NCBI RefSeq assembly: GCF_030348945.1
Contig: NZ_JAUCEN010000002.1
Span: forward strand, 3,162,001-3,226,000
DNA length: 64,000 nucleotides
Reading direction: 5' to 3'
Origin: Peribacillus sp. ACCC06369
GTDB lineage: Bacteria; Bacillota; Bacilli; Bacillales; DSM-1321
Under the pieces are notes generated by a model, which was not told the origin of the DNA, did no database searches, and was given only the letters and a program-made list of their open reading frames with translations. Both the position numbers and the translations under genes were made by a program. Each line of letters starts with the position of its first letter. The stretch's first letter is position 1. Below are positions 17,328-26,132 of this stretch, piece after piece.

Positions 17328-17712
17328 GTATTAGTCTTGTAACTCTTTTTTCCTGACTTTCACCTAGCTCACGAGACGAGAAAACTTTTCATCGACACAA
17401 TCCTGTTCTATTTTTAAATGGTAAGTTAGATTTTATAAACATTATTATCTAAAAAAAAGATAGGCAGTTCCTTCTTGGAGGCCCGCCAGAAAACGCGAAT
17501 TTACACGTTAAGGATGTTCTCTATTAAAAATCCAAATCTTTCAATGATATAAATCAAAAATTGGGATTTTATTATTATAATTTGCTGTTTCATTTTTTAT
17601 AGAAAAGTTTGTTCGTTTTATGATGTCATATTGCACTAAAGCTCTCATTTGTTGAAAAAGACGATATAATGTTTAGTGTAATATTTGTATTCGCAAAAGG
17701 AGGTTCTTTCTT
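17328..17712. other. Intergenic region upstream of the NmrA-like gene
   Basis: AT-rich sequence with no gene. A TATAAT box at about 17664 is followed by a plausible start region for the downstream reductase gene, but no good -35 box lies at the right distance. Nothing else is recognised. Confidence 0.35.
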
Positions 17713-18333
17713 ATGAATATTTTGGTTTTAGGTGCAACTGGACGTGTTGGGAGTCAATTAGTTACTTATGCCCTTCATGATAGACATAACGTTGCTGTAT
17801 TAGTTCGCACTCCAGAGAAGATTGAAATAAATAATGAAAATTTAACGATTATCAAAGGTAATGTTTTAAATAAAGATGATATCGTCCGTGCAATGCAAGG
17901 GATTGATGTTGTTATTAGTGCACTGAATACTGATGGGACAACCACATTATCAGCAAGTATGCCACTAATTATCAAAGCGATGGAAGACGAAGATATACAA
18001 CGAATTATAACTATTGGAACTGCAGGTATCCTGCAAAGTAGAACCACCCCAAATTCACTGCGTTATCTGTCAAGTGAATCAAAGCGTAAGTCTACCCGTG
18101 CAGCGAAAGAACATCATAAAGTATACGATATGCTTAAACAATCAACACTAGTATGGACTATTGTCTGTCCTACGTATTTGCCTGCTGGAGAAAGTGTAGG
18201 TAAATATCGTGTAGAAGGTAATTTTTTGCCGGAGGGTGGAGTTGAAATATCTGTGCCGGATACTGCAGAATTTACATTTAGCCAAATAAAAAGTAGCGAT
18301 TATATAAAATCACGTGTAGGTATCGCCTACTAA
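17713..18333 (+). CDS. NAD(P)-dependent reductase, NmrA/atypical SDR type
   Basis: A 206-residue Rossmann protein. The N-terminus MNILVLGATGRVGSQLVTYAL carries the G-x-x-G-x-x-G cofactor loop of atypical SDRs. VLVRTPEK follows strand 2, and DVVISAL follows strand 4. Relatives include biliverdin-reductase-B-like and NmrA-like proteins that reduce flavins or quinones or sense NADP. The active-site Tyr-Lys pair of classical SDRs is not evident. AAGGAGG lies nine bases before the ATG. It is a single gene without functional context. Confidence 0.8.
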   Translation: MNILVLGATGRVGSQLVTYALHDRHNVAVLVRTPEKIEINNENLTIIKGNVLNKDDIVRAMQGIDVVISALNTDGTTTLSASMPLIIKAMEDEDIQRIITIGTAGILQSRTTPNSLRYLSSESKRKSTRAAKEHHKVYDMLKQSTLVWTIVCPTYLPAGESVGKYRVEGNFLPEGGVEISVPDTAEFTFSQIKSSDYIKSRVGIAY

Positions 18334-18516
18334 TAATAGTCTTTTACTACTTGCTTATTGAACTAACCCGTTTATTGAAGAAGTAACGATGACTCAAGGG
18401 AATTGAAGTGACAAAGAAGAAGGGCATGAAATTCTGTCGACGCAATAAGAGATTAACGCAAATTATATGATAAGTGGAAATCTGTATTGATCACTGCGTC
18501 GCCCTTTGCTTCAATG

Positions 18517-19449
18517 CTATATTCCCCCTCCAAAAATAGCTACATTCTGCCGGTCAGGAACAAACGCTTGCCCGTTCCATTTCAATATGGTCTGTACAAA
18601 CCCTAGTGAGTCGGCATTGTACCTCCCTGCTATCCTCTGATAGGCTTCGAGTTCATATATGCCGTCCCTATTAAAATCAACCGGATACAAACCAGATAAA
18701 GGATTGACCCATCCTTCTATCGGCGCCTTCAAAACACCATTCTGGTTATAAATTTCAGATAAATATTCCTTCCCCTTATAAGTTAGGTCAAGAATGTACT
18801 TTTCATTTAGATAATGACTGTTCACCTTTGCTTTGTATTGATTTTCATAAGCCACATCATACTTATAGTTTTCATTGAATGCATCGGAATCAAAAATCGG
18901 CGTGAGTTTACCATTAGAATAAGAAAATACATACGCATAAATAGTACCAGCGCTGCCACCTGTATCAATGACCACTAAAATATCATCCCTCTTGTTACCT
19001 GTAAAATCACCAAGCATAAGGGTTGGATTGTATCCTCCGTTATTTTTCAAAGGAACTTGTTCATATTGATTTGTACTCCCATTCCGGATGACTAAAGTTA
19101 GGTTTTTCCAAAATGGACTATCGAGGGTTTTATTTGCGGTAAGAAAAACATTGTCCTTTTCACCGTCCCCGTCAATATCGCCTTGCTTTGAAGTTACAAT
19201 GGTTGATCTGTTCTGATTCATTTCTCTTGAAAGAACTGATTGGAGGCTCACTTGCATTTCTAGCAGTTCCTGTTTTGAAGGATATGGATTTCGGAACGAC
19301 AAGGCGTTATCAATCGTTTGCAGTGCTTCGTTGGTTAATCCGGCTTTAATCTGAGTCTCAGCCAAACAATACCAATAATAAGGGTCATTCGTTTCTCGTA
19401 TTTTTGTGGAATAGTAATGAAGCTCTTTTCTGATATCATACGTAACCAT
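18517..19449 (-). CDS. VCBS/FG-GAP-like repeat protein with TPR-like N-terminus
   Basis: A 310-residue protein. The first 70 residues look like a TPR-type helical hairpin (YWYCLAETQIKAGLTNEALQ). After that come calcium-type FG-GAP/VCBS repeats with GDIDGDGEKDNVFL, GDFTGNKRDDILVV and VDFNRDGIYELEAYQ. There is no signal peptide, so it may work in the cytosol or forespore. The ATG at 19449 is preferred over the one at 19455 because AGGTGG then has normal spacing. Function is unknown. Proteins of this type occur singly in many Bacillus genomes. Confidence 0.7.
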   Translation of the reverse strand: MVTYDIRKELHYYSTKIRETNDPYYWYCLAETQIKAGLTNEALQTIDNALSFRNPYPSKQELLEMQVSLQSVLSREMNQNRSTIVTSKQGDIDGDGEKDNVFLTANKTLDSPFWKNLTLVIRNGSTNQYEQVPLKNNGGYNPTLMLGDFTGNKRDDILVVIDTGGSAGTIYAYVFSYSNGKLTPIFDSDAFNENYKYDVAYENQYKAKVNSHYLNEKYILDLTYKGKEYLSEIYNQNGVLKAPIEGWVNPLSGLYPVDFNRDGIYELEAYQRIAGRYNADSLGFVQTILKWNGQAFVPDRQNVAIFGGGI

Positions 19450-19569
19450 CTTCATCCCACCTGCCTTTTTATTCTCAATATAGAATTATATGCAGGAATT
19501 TAAGGAATAGCCGTATCTGCAAAACTTGAGGTGGTTAATATGAATTTTCCAAAAAAAATAAAAAATAAA

Positions 19570-19611
19570 GGAGAATGCAAATTAGACATGTCTCATTTGC
19601 ATTCTCCTTTT
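19570..19611 (+). terminator. Long hairpin with T run upstream of the TetR-MFS operon
   Basis: Two 19-base arms, 19570-19588 and 19589-19607, are complementary except for one position and can fold into a cruciform or hairpin. TTTT follows on the plus strand and a longer T run on the minus strand. A short open frame starting at an ATG near 19540, behind GAGGTGG, runs through it. It may be an ordinary bidirectional terminator or an attenuator ahead of the drug-pump operon. Confidence 0.6.
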
Positions 19612-19680
19612 GATTCAATTAAAGCGTCCGATTTTTCTACATTATCGCATTGCATAATACCATTCTATAATCTAATCCGC

Positions 19681-19728
19681 TTGCTTATATTTATTAAATT
19701 TGCTAATATAACTGACGAACGTTCGTTA
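19681..19728 (+). promoter_or_regulatory. Promoter and TetR operator of the TetR-MFS operon
   Basis: TTGCTT (19681-19686) and TAATAT (19704-19709) are 17 bases apart. The perfect 12-bp palindrome ACGAACGTTCGT (19715-19726) begins six bases after the -10 box and covers the expected transcription start. This is the classic position for TetR self-repression. The ribosome site GAGGTGA follows at 19734. Confidence 0.75.
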
Positions 19729-19745
19729 AATTTGAGGTGATATTA

Positions 19746-20327
19746 TTGAAAAGCAATGAAATTAAAGAAGCCGCTCTAAAGTATTTCACGATTCATGGTT
19801 ATGAAGGAGCATCCCTTTCTCTGATAGCTGAAGAAGTCGGCATGAAAAAACAATCCATTTACGCCCATTTTAAAGGAAAAGATGATCTTTTTCTAAACGT
19901 TTTACGTGATGTGAAAGAGACTGAGCTATCTTCGAAACTCCAATATTTCAGTAAAGTTGATTCAAAAAATCCTGAAAAAGATTTATACGGATTTCTACAA
20001 TTAATCATCGATCTTTTCCAAAAAAATGAGCATTTAAAATTTTGGCTGCGTATGTCCTTTTTTCCGCCAGCCCATCTTGAAAAAGCTATCGTAGAAGAAG
20101 TCATGGATATCGAGGAAAAGGTACAGGCGATACTGGAAAGAAAATTCCAAGATTGGATCAATGCTAAATTAATCGTCGGAGATGCAGCAATAACGCCGAC
20201 CTATGCTTTTTTGGGAGTAGTCGATTCCATTATGCTGGAGCTTGTATACGGCAATGATGAGAAACGGCTGAAGGACAAATTAGCAGCCTCTTGGAAAGTA
20301 TTTTGGAGAGGAATTTCACAAAAATGA
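19746..20327 (+). CDS. TetR-family transcriptional regulator
   Basis: A 193-residue repressor. Residues of about 3-50 are a TetR HTH: IKEAALKYFTIHGYEGASLS and then EVGMKKQSIYAHFKGKDDLF. The C-terminal two thirds is a helical ligand domain like that of QacR-type drug sensors. The TTG at 19746 is chosen because GAGGTGA lies six bases ahead, and an in-frame GTG at 19737 overlaps the ribosome site. It is followed after 25 bases by an MFS drug pump and has a palindrome over its own promoter. It therefore most likely represses both genes until a toxic compound binds. Confidence 0.88.
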   Translation: MKSNEIKEAALKYFTIHGYEGASLSLIAEEVGMKKQSIYAHFKGKDDLFLNVLRDVKETELSSKLQYFSKVDSKNPEKDLYGFLQLIIDLFQKNEHLKFWLRMSFFPPAHLEKAIVEEVMDIEEKVQAILERKFQDWINAKLIVGDAAITPTYAFLGVVDSIMLELVYGNDEKRLKDKLAASWKVFWRGISQK

Positions 20328-20352
20328 TTTACATAGAAAGAGGTGTTAATAC

Positions 20353-21555
20353 ATGAATAAACCAATTAAAGAACAAAAGATGGTATTAATTATTCTTCTA
20401 AGCAATATATTCATTGCCTTTCTGGGAATTGGACTCATTATCCCCGTTATGCCATCTTTTATGAATATCATGCATTTATCAGGAAGTACGATGGGCTTTC
20501 TTGTTGCCGTATTTGCGGTATCACAACTTGTTATGTCACCATTCGCAGGCCGTTGGGTTGACCGTTATGGCAGAAAGAAAATCATCATTATCGGATTATT
20601 CCTTTTTGGTGTTTCAGAACTTATCTTTGGTGTAGGCACGAACGTATCCGTCTTATATATATCAAGGATCCTAGGGGGAATTAGTGCCGCCTTTATTATG
20701 CCGGGTGTTACTGCATATGTTGCAGATATTACATCAGTACAAGAAAGGCCAAAAGCAATGGGCTATATTTCAGCCGCCATTAGCTTGGGCTTTATTATAG
20801 GACCTGGTATCGGTGGCTTTATTGCAGAATATGGTATACGCTTGCCCTTCTTCCTTGCGGCAGCCATTGCTTTTTTAGCATGCATTACATCCATATTCAT
20901 TTTAAAAGAGCCTATGACAAAGGAACAGCTTGCAGAAGTTTCTGCTAATACTAAGCAAACAAACTTTTTTGGAGATATAAAAAGATCACTTAATCCGCTT
21001 TACTTTATTGCGTTTATCATTGTATTTGTACTCGCTTTTGGTTTATCAGCCTATGAAACTGTTTTTAGCCTATTTTCTGATCATAAATTCGGCTTCACGC
21101 CGAAGGATATTGCAACCATCATTACAATAAGCTCAATCTTCGGAGTTGTTGTGCAAGTATTCATGTTTGGAAAACTGGTAGATATCCTCGGTGAAAAGAA
21201 GCTGATCCAATTATGTTTAATCATCGGTGCAATATTTGCAGTGGCGTCCATTTTAATCTCCAGCTATTTGGCAGTACTTGTAGTAACTTGCTTCATCTTC
21301 CTTGCATTTGACTTGCTTCGTCCGGCATTGACGACATTTTTATCAAAGGCTGCCGGAAAAGAGCAAGGGTTTGTAGCTGGAATGAACTCAACCTATACGA
21401 GCTTAGGGAATATCGTCGGACCAGCAATGGGAGGAATACTATTTGACGTAAACATCCACTATCCTTATCTTTTCGCTGCTGTCATTATCGTCATTGGCCT
21501 AGGTATTACAGTCATTTGGAAAGAAGACCGATTGGCAGCAAGCTTAGCGGAATAA
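20353..21555 (+). CDS. MFS multidrug efflux transporter (NorA/Bmr-like, DHA1)
   Basis: A 400-residue, 12-segment drug:H+ antiporter. Motif A is GRWVDRYGRKK after segment 2. Motif C is GFIIGPGIGGFIAEYG in segment 5, which marks antiporters of the DHA1 group such as NorA, Bmr and Blt. It would expel hydrophobic cations, quinolones or dyes in exchange for protons. AGAGGTG precedes the ATG. It is cotranscribed with the TetR gene, which very likely controls it. Confidence 0.88.
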   Translation: MNKPIKEQKMVLIILLSNIFIAFLGIGLIIPVMPSFMNIMHLSGSTMGFLVAVFAVSQLVMSPFAGRWVDRYGRKKIIIIGLFLFGVSELIFGVGTNVSVLYISRILGGISAAFIMPGVTAYVADITSVQERPKAMGYISAAISLGFIIGPGIGGFIAEYGIRLPFFLAAAIAFLACITSIFILKEPMTKEQLAEVSANTKQTNFFGDIKRSLNPLYFIAFIIVFVLAFGLSAYETVFSLFSDHKFGFTPKDIATIITISSIFGVVVQVFMFGKLVDILGEKKLIQLCLIIGAIFAVASILISSYLAVLVVTCFIFLAFDLLRPALTTFLSKAAGKEQGFVAGMNSTYTSLGNIVGPAMGGILFDVNIHYPYLFAAVIIVIGLGITVIWKEDRLAASLAE

Positions 21556-21670
21556 TTTGAAAAGCACGAGGCAGATTGTTCCGAATATGATTTTTTTCAA
21601 AGTAGCTTCCTTTTTCGAGCTGGAAAAACTCTTAAACTTGAAAAGTAATATTATACTTTTATCTTTGAAC

Positions 21671-21709
21671 AAAGATCCCTTGTCCATATTAGGCAAGGGA
21701 TCTTATTTT
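21671..21709 (+). terminator. Terminator after the MFS drug pump
   Basis: GATCCCTTG (21674-21682) pairs perfectly with CAAGGGATC (21694-21702), followed by TTATTTTC. It ends the TetR-MFS transcript. Confidence 0.85.
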
Positions 21710-21821
21710 CTTTAATTAAATTTAAAATATATCGGATATTCCTTATTACTTTAAAAAGGGAGAACCCCTTACCCAATCGCTCTTTTCAGCAATGGGACTC
21801 TAATTAGAAAAAGAAAAAAAG

Positions 21822-21860
21822 AAAAGCCTATCTCACTTTAGATCAAGGAAATAGGCTTTT
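21822..21860. terminator. Terminator for the minus-strand cell-wall sugar operon
   Basis: AAAAGCCTAT (21822-21831) pairs with ATAGGCTTTT (21851-21860). On the minus strand it is followed by CTTTTTTT, so it fits as the end of the operon whose last gene is the GntR pseudogene. It can also act on the plus strand. The bases from 21710 to 21914 otherwise hold nothing recognised. Confidence 0.75.
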
Positions 21861-21914
21861 TAGCTTTTATATTATCCCTTTAATAGCGGCATTCTTACTA
21901 CTGTCTTTTATCGC

Positions 21915-22639
21915 TTAAGATAGTCGCTCCAAATTAATTCTGAATTTATATCGATCAGCCCGGTAGACCGATCTGACTACCCCAAGTGGTATATTGGAAT
22001 CCAGGGTGCTTCTTCGTTCAATCAGCAGTACCGGGGAACCTTCAATTACTTCAAGCATTTCCGCCTCGTTTTTTTGAGCGATGGAGGCTTCAATCACCTG
22101 TCTGCTATGCTGAATTTTAAAGCCAAACGTTTTTTGAACATAGTCTTGAATGGAGGTTAAGGCTATTTCTTCCGTTAAATCCAGGGCAAGGTCTTTTGGT
22201 ATGTATAGTCTTTCATATGCCATCGGCAACTGATCAGCAAGCCTAACACGTATCAGTTCGAAAATAGGATTTCCTGCTTCAACCTCAAGCTTCGCAGCAA
22301 GATCATCATCGGCTTTGACCTCGTTAAAACTGATAACTCGTGTACTTGGTTCAAATCCTCTTGAAATCATATCCTCTGAAAAGTTTGTTAATCCAAGGGT
22401 TGCTCCAATTTTTGTTGTGCAACGAATGTTCCTTTTCCGCGCTGCCTATATAAATAACCATCATTCACAAGGTTAGAAATGGCCTGTCTCACCGTCATCC
22501 TACTTATTTCATATTTTTCGGTGTATTCTTTTTCTGAAGGAATCATCTCTCCTGGCGCCAATTCAAGTTTTTGAATCGCTTCTTTAATCTCCTCTTCAAG
22601 TTGATAATAAAGGGGACTCAGAGAATTCTTTTGGATCAT
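21915..22639 (-). pseudogene. NagR-like GntR/HutC regulator broken by a frameshift
   Basis: Two frames together make one NagR (YvoA)-like repressor. The first (22639-22388) holds the winged HTH (EYTEKYEISRMTVRQAISNL, then GKGTFVAQQKLEQPLD and a stop). The second (from about 22395 to 21915) continues GLTNFSEDMISRGFEPSTR and the whole UTRA ligand domain, ending ADRYKFRINLERLS. The break is near 22388-22400 (minus-strand text CAACCCTTGGATTAACA), where one or four bases appear to be missing compared with NagR. Position at the end of an amino-sugar operon fits a GlcNAc-6P or GlcN-6P sensor. It is either a genuine inactivation or a sequencing error. Confidence 0.82.
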
Positions 22640-22785
22640 TTAGCGTACATCTTCCTTCCATAGTGATGTAATTTTACAAGGCACCCTGATTGGAAACATC
22701 TCAAGCTAAAATACCGTTAGTAATAATCTTGTTCGATCCATGCTTTTTAACACGATAAAAATTCCTGTAGATTAGATTCATGTTT

Positions 22786-23652
22786 CTAAGTATCCAAATT
22801 CCTTTTTGTGAATTTCAATACAGATTCCCTTGAACGTTCAATTTCATTTTTATTTTCATTATAGAATTTTGAAACATACGCATAGAAAATAATGCTGACC
22901 GTTAGAAATTGTGCAAAAAGCGAACTTGTTGCTGCACTTCGGAATTTAGCCTCTGGTGCACGTACATGCTGGAGGGACATATCAACTTTTTCAGTTAATC
23001 CATTGTCCCCCAATCGTGATAAACCAATTGTTTTAATTCCATATGCTTTCGCTATATCAACGAGTTCCAGAATCTCTTCAGTTTCGCCACTATTGGATAT
23101 ACAGAAAAAAACGGTATTCTTTGATGAAGCAGCAAGCGCAGTGGCCGTAATATGCGGGTCTTGATTGGCACTTACAATCTTTCCTAACCGTAACCATTTC
23201 TGTGTAATATCTTCAGCAACGAGCCATGATGCTCCTAGTCCATAGACATAAATTACATCTGCACTCCTCATGGTTTCAATAATATTGTCAAGAACGACCT
23301 CATCCAAATAATGTGCAGTTTCTTGTATGGCTTGTACGGAATTGGACACTATTTTATTTTTAATGGACGCTATTGGTTCATTAGGCTCAATGTCATGGAA
23401 TCCTTTTTTCTCCGGTTGGGAAATGAGGGATGATAAAGAAACTTTTAGTTCAGAAAAACTGTTTACTTTTATGGAATGACAAAATCTCGTTACAGCTGAA
23501 CTGCTGGCATTGGCATGATCAGCTAATTCATGTATCGTCATTCTGATAATATCATTTGGATTTTCTAAGATATATTGTGCAATTTTCCTTTCTGATTTTG
23601 GTAATTGGTTCAATAAACTTTCAATTCTTAGGATAATATTTTCAACTTGCAT
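22786..23652 (-). CDS. MurR/RpiR-family transcriptional regulator
   Basis: A 288-residue regulator. The N-terminal HTH_6 (residues about 1-77) reads LPKSERKIAQYILENPNDI and ASSSAVTRFCHSIKVNSFSE. The C-terminal SIS domain (about 110-260) has YVYGLGASWLVAEDITQKW and CISNSGETEEILELVDIAK and should bind a phosphosugar. In MurR the ligand is MurNAc-6P. GGAG precedes the ATG. It is the next-to-last gene of the murQ operon, so it is the probable local regulator. The 19-bp palindrome over the murQ promoter is a candidate site. Confidence 0.9.
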   Translation of the reverse strand: MQVENIILRIESLLNQLPKSERKIAQYILENPNDIIRMTIHELADHANASSSAVTRFCHSIKVNSFSELKVSLSSLISQPEKKGFHDIEPNEPIASIKNKIVSNSVQAIQETAHYLDEVVLDNIIETMRSADVIYVYGLGASWLVAEDITQKWLRLGKIVSANQDPHITATALAASSKNTVFFCISNSGETEEILELVDIAKAYGIKTIGLSRLGDNGLTEKVDMSLQHVRAPEAKFRSAATSSLFAQFLTVSIIFYAYVSKFYNENKNEIERSRESVLKFTKRNLDT

Positions 23653-23677
23653 ATGATGTAATCTCCTTGATTTTTAC

Positions 23678-24574
23678 TTACTTTAACTGCTCCATTGCTA
23701 TGTAGTAACAACCTAAGGTAGCAGATACGTCTTCTAAAATAAATTTCACTTTTGGGTTTTCAAGTTTAATATGGTTAATGTAAGAGCTTTGAACCAATGG
23801 TATATTTGTCAATATGCTACCTTTAATTGCAATTGTAACATTCTCGCTTAACTTTAACTTATTGATAACCTCAAGCGTCTTTTTGGAAAGGTGGTATCCT
23901 GCCTGACGAAGGATATTTTGCGAGAAATCATCGCCTGCATCCGCCTGTTGGACAATCAGGGGGACAAACGCAGCAATCTCGGCTTTCGTCGCGGAATAAA
24001 TGAATTTCTTCAGTTCCATAACACTGTGGTAGCCCAGTTTTTTAAGTATTGACTCGGTTAAATGGCTATAATTAGATCCTTCATCCTCTTCTTTCGTCAT
24101 TTTTATAAAAGCTTGCATCGCGATCCAATAGCCACTTCCTTCATCCCCAAGAATGTGTCCCCAGCCACCAGCCGATTTCTCAATACCATTATGGATGCCG
24201 ATACTTACAGATCCCGTTCCGGATATGGTCAAAATGCCATCTTTTCCTTTTAGTAAAGCAGCATGAGCGATAATTCCATCATTTACAATGGTAAACGGGA
24301 TAGTAAATGCGCTGCTTATTACACTTTTTATACCCTGTTGATTTTCAACTCCTCCATACCCAGCCAATCCTAAGCAAATGTAACGGCAACTTCCATTATT
24401 AATAGCAGCTACGCATTGTTCAATTGCCTGAATAATGTTAGCGATGGCTTGTTTTTCATTTATAAGCAGGTTTCCATACCCCGCTTTGCCTTCACTTATT
24501 TTATTACCCGCTAAATCATAAGCCACTGCTTCAGTTTTTGTGCCACCACCGTCTACACCGATAATATAATCCAT
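23678..24574 (-). CDS. N-acetylglucosamine/N-acetylmuramate kinase (BadF/BadG family)
   Basis: A 298-residue ASKHA-fold sugar kinase. The phosphate-1 motif is GVDGGGTKTEAVAYD. GLAGYGG, NDGIIAHAAL, LTISGTGSVSIG and GWGHILGDEGSGYW follow in family order. The family includes eukaryotic-type GlcNAc kinase and clostridial MurK, which phosphorylates both GlcNAc and MurNAc at O6 with ATP. Here it lies directly downstream of mupG. Splitting of MurNAc-6P-GlcNAc by MupG would release free GlcNAc, and this kinase could phosphorylate it. Substrate range is inferred from family and context. Confidence 0.88.
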   Translation of the reverse strand: MDYIIGVDGGGTKTEAVAYDLAGNKISEGKAGYGNLLINEKQAIANIIQAIEQCVAAINNGSCRYICLGLAGYGGVENQQGIKSVISSAFTIPFTIVNDGIIAHAALLKGKDGILTISGTGSVSIGIHNGIEKSAGGWGHILGDEGSGYWIAMQAFIKMTKEEDEGSNYSHLTESILKKLGYHSVMELKKFIYSATKAEIAAFVPLIVQQADAGDDFSQNILRQAGYHLSKKTLEVINKLKLSENVTIAIKGSILTNIPLVQSSYINHIKLENPKVKFILEDVSATLGCYYIAMEQLK

Positions 24575-24630
24575 ATCATTCTCCTATTCAAAAAAAGGAA
24601 GGAATATCAATGTTCCTTCCCTGAAGATTC

Positions 24631-25716
24631 TCAATTAATATTGAATTGGAATTTCCCCCATGGCTCCAAATAATCTAACAGAAAAATTTCCTCTTCTGCT
24701 ATTCTTCCGACTACATTTGTTTTCCCTGAGTTCTTCATTTCTTTCAGTGCAATCTGCAATTCCCCTTTATATTGTCCGTAGAGCTCATTTTCAATTAATA
24801 TATCACCGCGTCTAATATCAGGCGTAAATGTTGGTTTAAAATCTTCGCTCTTATATTTTACGCGTGATTGAGTCGACCGAATAAGATAATCGGATACATC
24901 TCCACGGTAAAAATGAAATTCTTCCAATACTATTTTTTTCTCTAAATCTGTTATGGCTTCGTGAAGGTTAACATTAAATGTTAACAGACCGCTGTTTAAC
25001 AAGCTAAGCTGTTTCAATTCATCTTCGGAGGCGTAGGCATTTGCAATAATTACATCATCGATTAATCCTGTCGCATACAAGTGTTTCGCTTGTGTTGTAA
25101 TGGGCAATTCCCGGTGCATTTCTATTGTACATAATCCTTCCGTTATCGGCCAAGGTCCGTAAGTTGCTGCATGTGAGCTAATGAAAGCTGCCGTGCGGAT
25201 ATTGTGCTTTTTGAATGACTCACAGCATTTTATAAAATGAGGATAGCTCAATCCCGCATAGCGATGCGGATAGAAGTTATGTGATCCAACTAAATTTTCT
25301 TTATTAGGTTTGTAATCCATAATATTTTCTAAATATTTCGTTGCGTTGCTCATGTTTATTTCAATTTTCAGATCATAGGGATTATGTGTCATAATCGACT
25401 CTTCGTTACCTGTAAAACCCATGTCCAGCCTGATTCCATACGCACCTAATTCTGCAAAAAACGATAAGTCATTATAAGAAATGCCTAGCGCCCCAAATAC
25501 CCGGGGTGCAATATCGACCATCACTTCCATATTCAATTGATTGGCATATACAATCGTTTCTTTAAATTCTTTTAAAATCTTCTCTTTGTCACCTTCAACA
25601 GAAAGCAAGCAAGTAAAGATCTTTTTGAATCCATATTTGTGTGCAAGTGCAATGTATTCGATGTCTTTTTCTACGGTTGAATGTTCTGGATAGATGGATA
25701 TACCGAGTTTACCCAT
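24631..25716 (-). CDS. mupG: 6-phospho-N-acetylmuramidase MupG (DUF871)
   Basis: A 361-residue TIM-barrel protein of the MupG/DUF871 family, full length. It begins KLGISIYPEHSTVEKDIEYI. It has MVDIAPRVFGALGISYNDL, AYGIRLDMGF, and VGSHNFYPHRYAGLSYPHFI. The studied S. aureus MupG cleaves MurNAc-6P-beta-GlcNAc inside the cell into MurNAc-6P and GlcNAc. GAGGTG precedes the ATG. In this operon its products match MurQ (MurNAc-6P) and the amino-sugar kinase (GlcNAc). This is the strongest evidence that the adjacent PTS imports the MurNAc-GlcNAc disaccharide. Confidence 0.88.
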   Translation of the reverse strand: MGKLGISIYPEHSTVEKDIEYIALAHKYGFKKIFTCLLSVEGDKEKILKEFKETIVYANQLNMEVMVDIAPRVFGALGISYNDLSFFAELGAYGIRLDMGFTGNEESIMTHNPYDLKIEINMSNATKYLENIMDYKPNKENLVGSHNFYPHRYAGLSYPHFIKCCESFKKHNIRTAAFISSHAATYGPWPITEGLCTIEMHRELPITTQAKHLYATGLIDDVIIANAYASEDELKQLSLLNSGLLTFNVNLHEAITDLEKKIVLEEFHFYRGDVSDYLIRSTQSRVKYKSEDFKPTFTPDIRRGDILIENELYGQYKGELQIALKEMKNSGKTNVVGRIAEEEIFLLDYLEPWGKFQFNIN

Positions 25717-25734
25717 TGTTTAATCACCTCTTCG

Positions 25735-26064
25735 TTACTGTTGTGGGGCTAGCTTTTTTACAATGCGGATCATATGTTCAATTAGTTTTTGTTCACTCAT
25801 TGCCGTCATCAAGTGGTCCTGAGCATGAATCATCAATAAAGTTTTTTCACTTGGAACTCCATTCAATTCTGCTTGAATTAGCTTGGTTTGTGTCTTATGT
25901 GCCAAGTTCAATTCTTCCTGACCTTGTTTAATTAGTTCTTCTGCTTTTTCAAAATTAAATTCTTCCGTTTCTTTCAATGCTTCGAATGCTAATCCTCTAG
26001 CATTTCCGCTATGTGAAATTATTTCAAAAATTTCCATTTCGTTATTGTTCATTTCAGTTGACAT
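25735..26064 (-). CDS. PTS lactose/cellobiose-family IIA component
   Basis: A 109-residue helical IIA protein of the lactose/chitobiose PTS family. The phosphorylated histidine is the first His of IHAQDHLM, His80. HPr passes phosphate to it, and it passes the phosphate on to the IIB cysteine. GARAYA-type (here GNARGLAFEALK) and GQEELNLAHKTQTKLIQAE segments are typical. TAGGAG precedes the ATG. The IIB and IIC genes lie upstream in the same operon, separated by the GH4 and small membrane protein genes. The sugar is not fixed by IIA itself. Confidence 0.92.
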   Translation of the reverse strand: MSTEMNNNEMEIFEIISHSGNARGLAFEALKETEEFNFEKAEELIKQGQEELNLAHKTQTKLIQAELNGVPSEKTLLMIHAQDHLMTAMSEQKLIEHMIRIVKKLAPQQ

Positions 26065-26132
26065 ATCATTACACTCCTATTTATGTTAGATTATTAGATT
26101 CCTGTATTCCATATTCAATGTTTGAAAACTCT

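Noticed and set aside
19531..19740. 69-codon frame running through the hairpin before the TetR gene
   Set aside because: Not listed as a gene because it crosses the promoter and operator. Kept only as a possible leader peptide in the findings.
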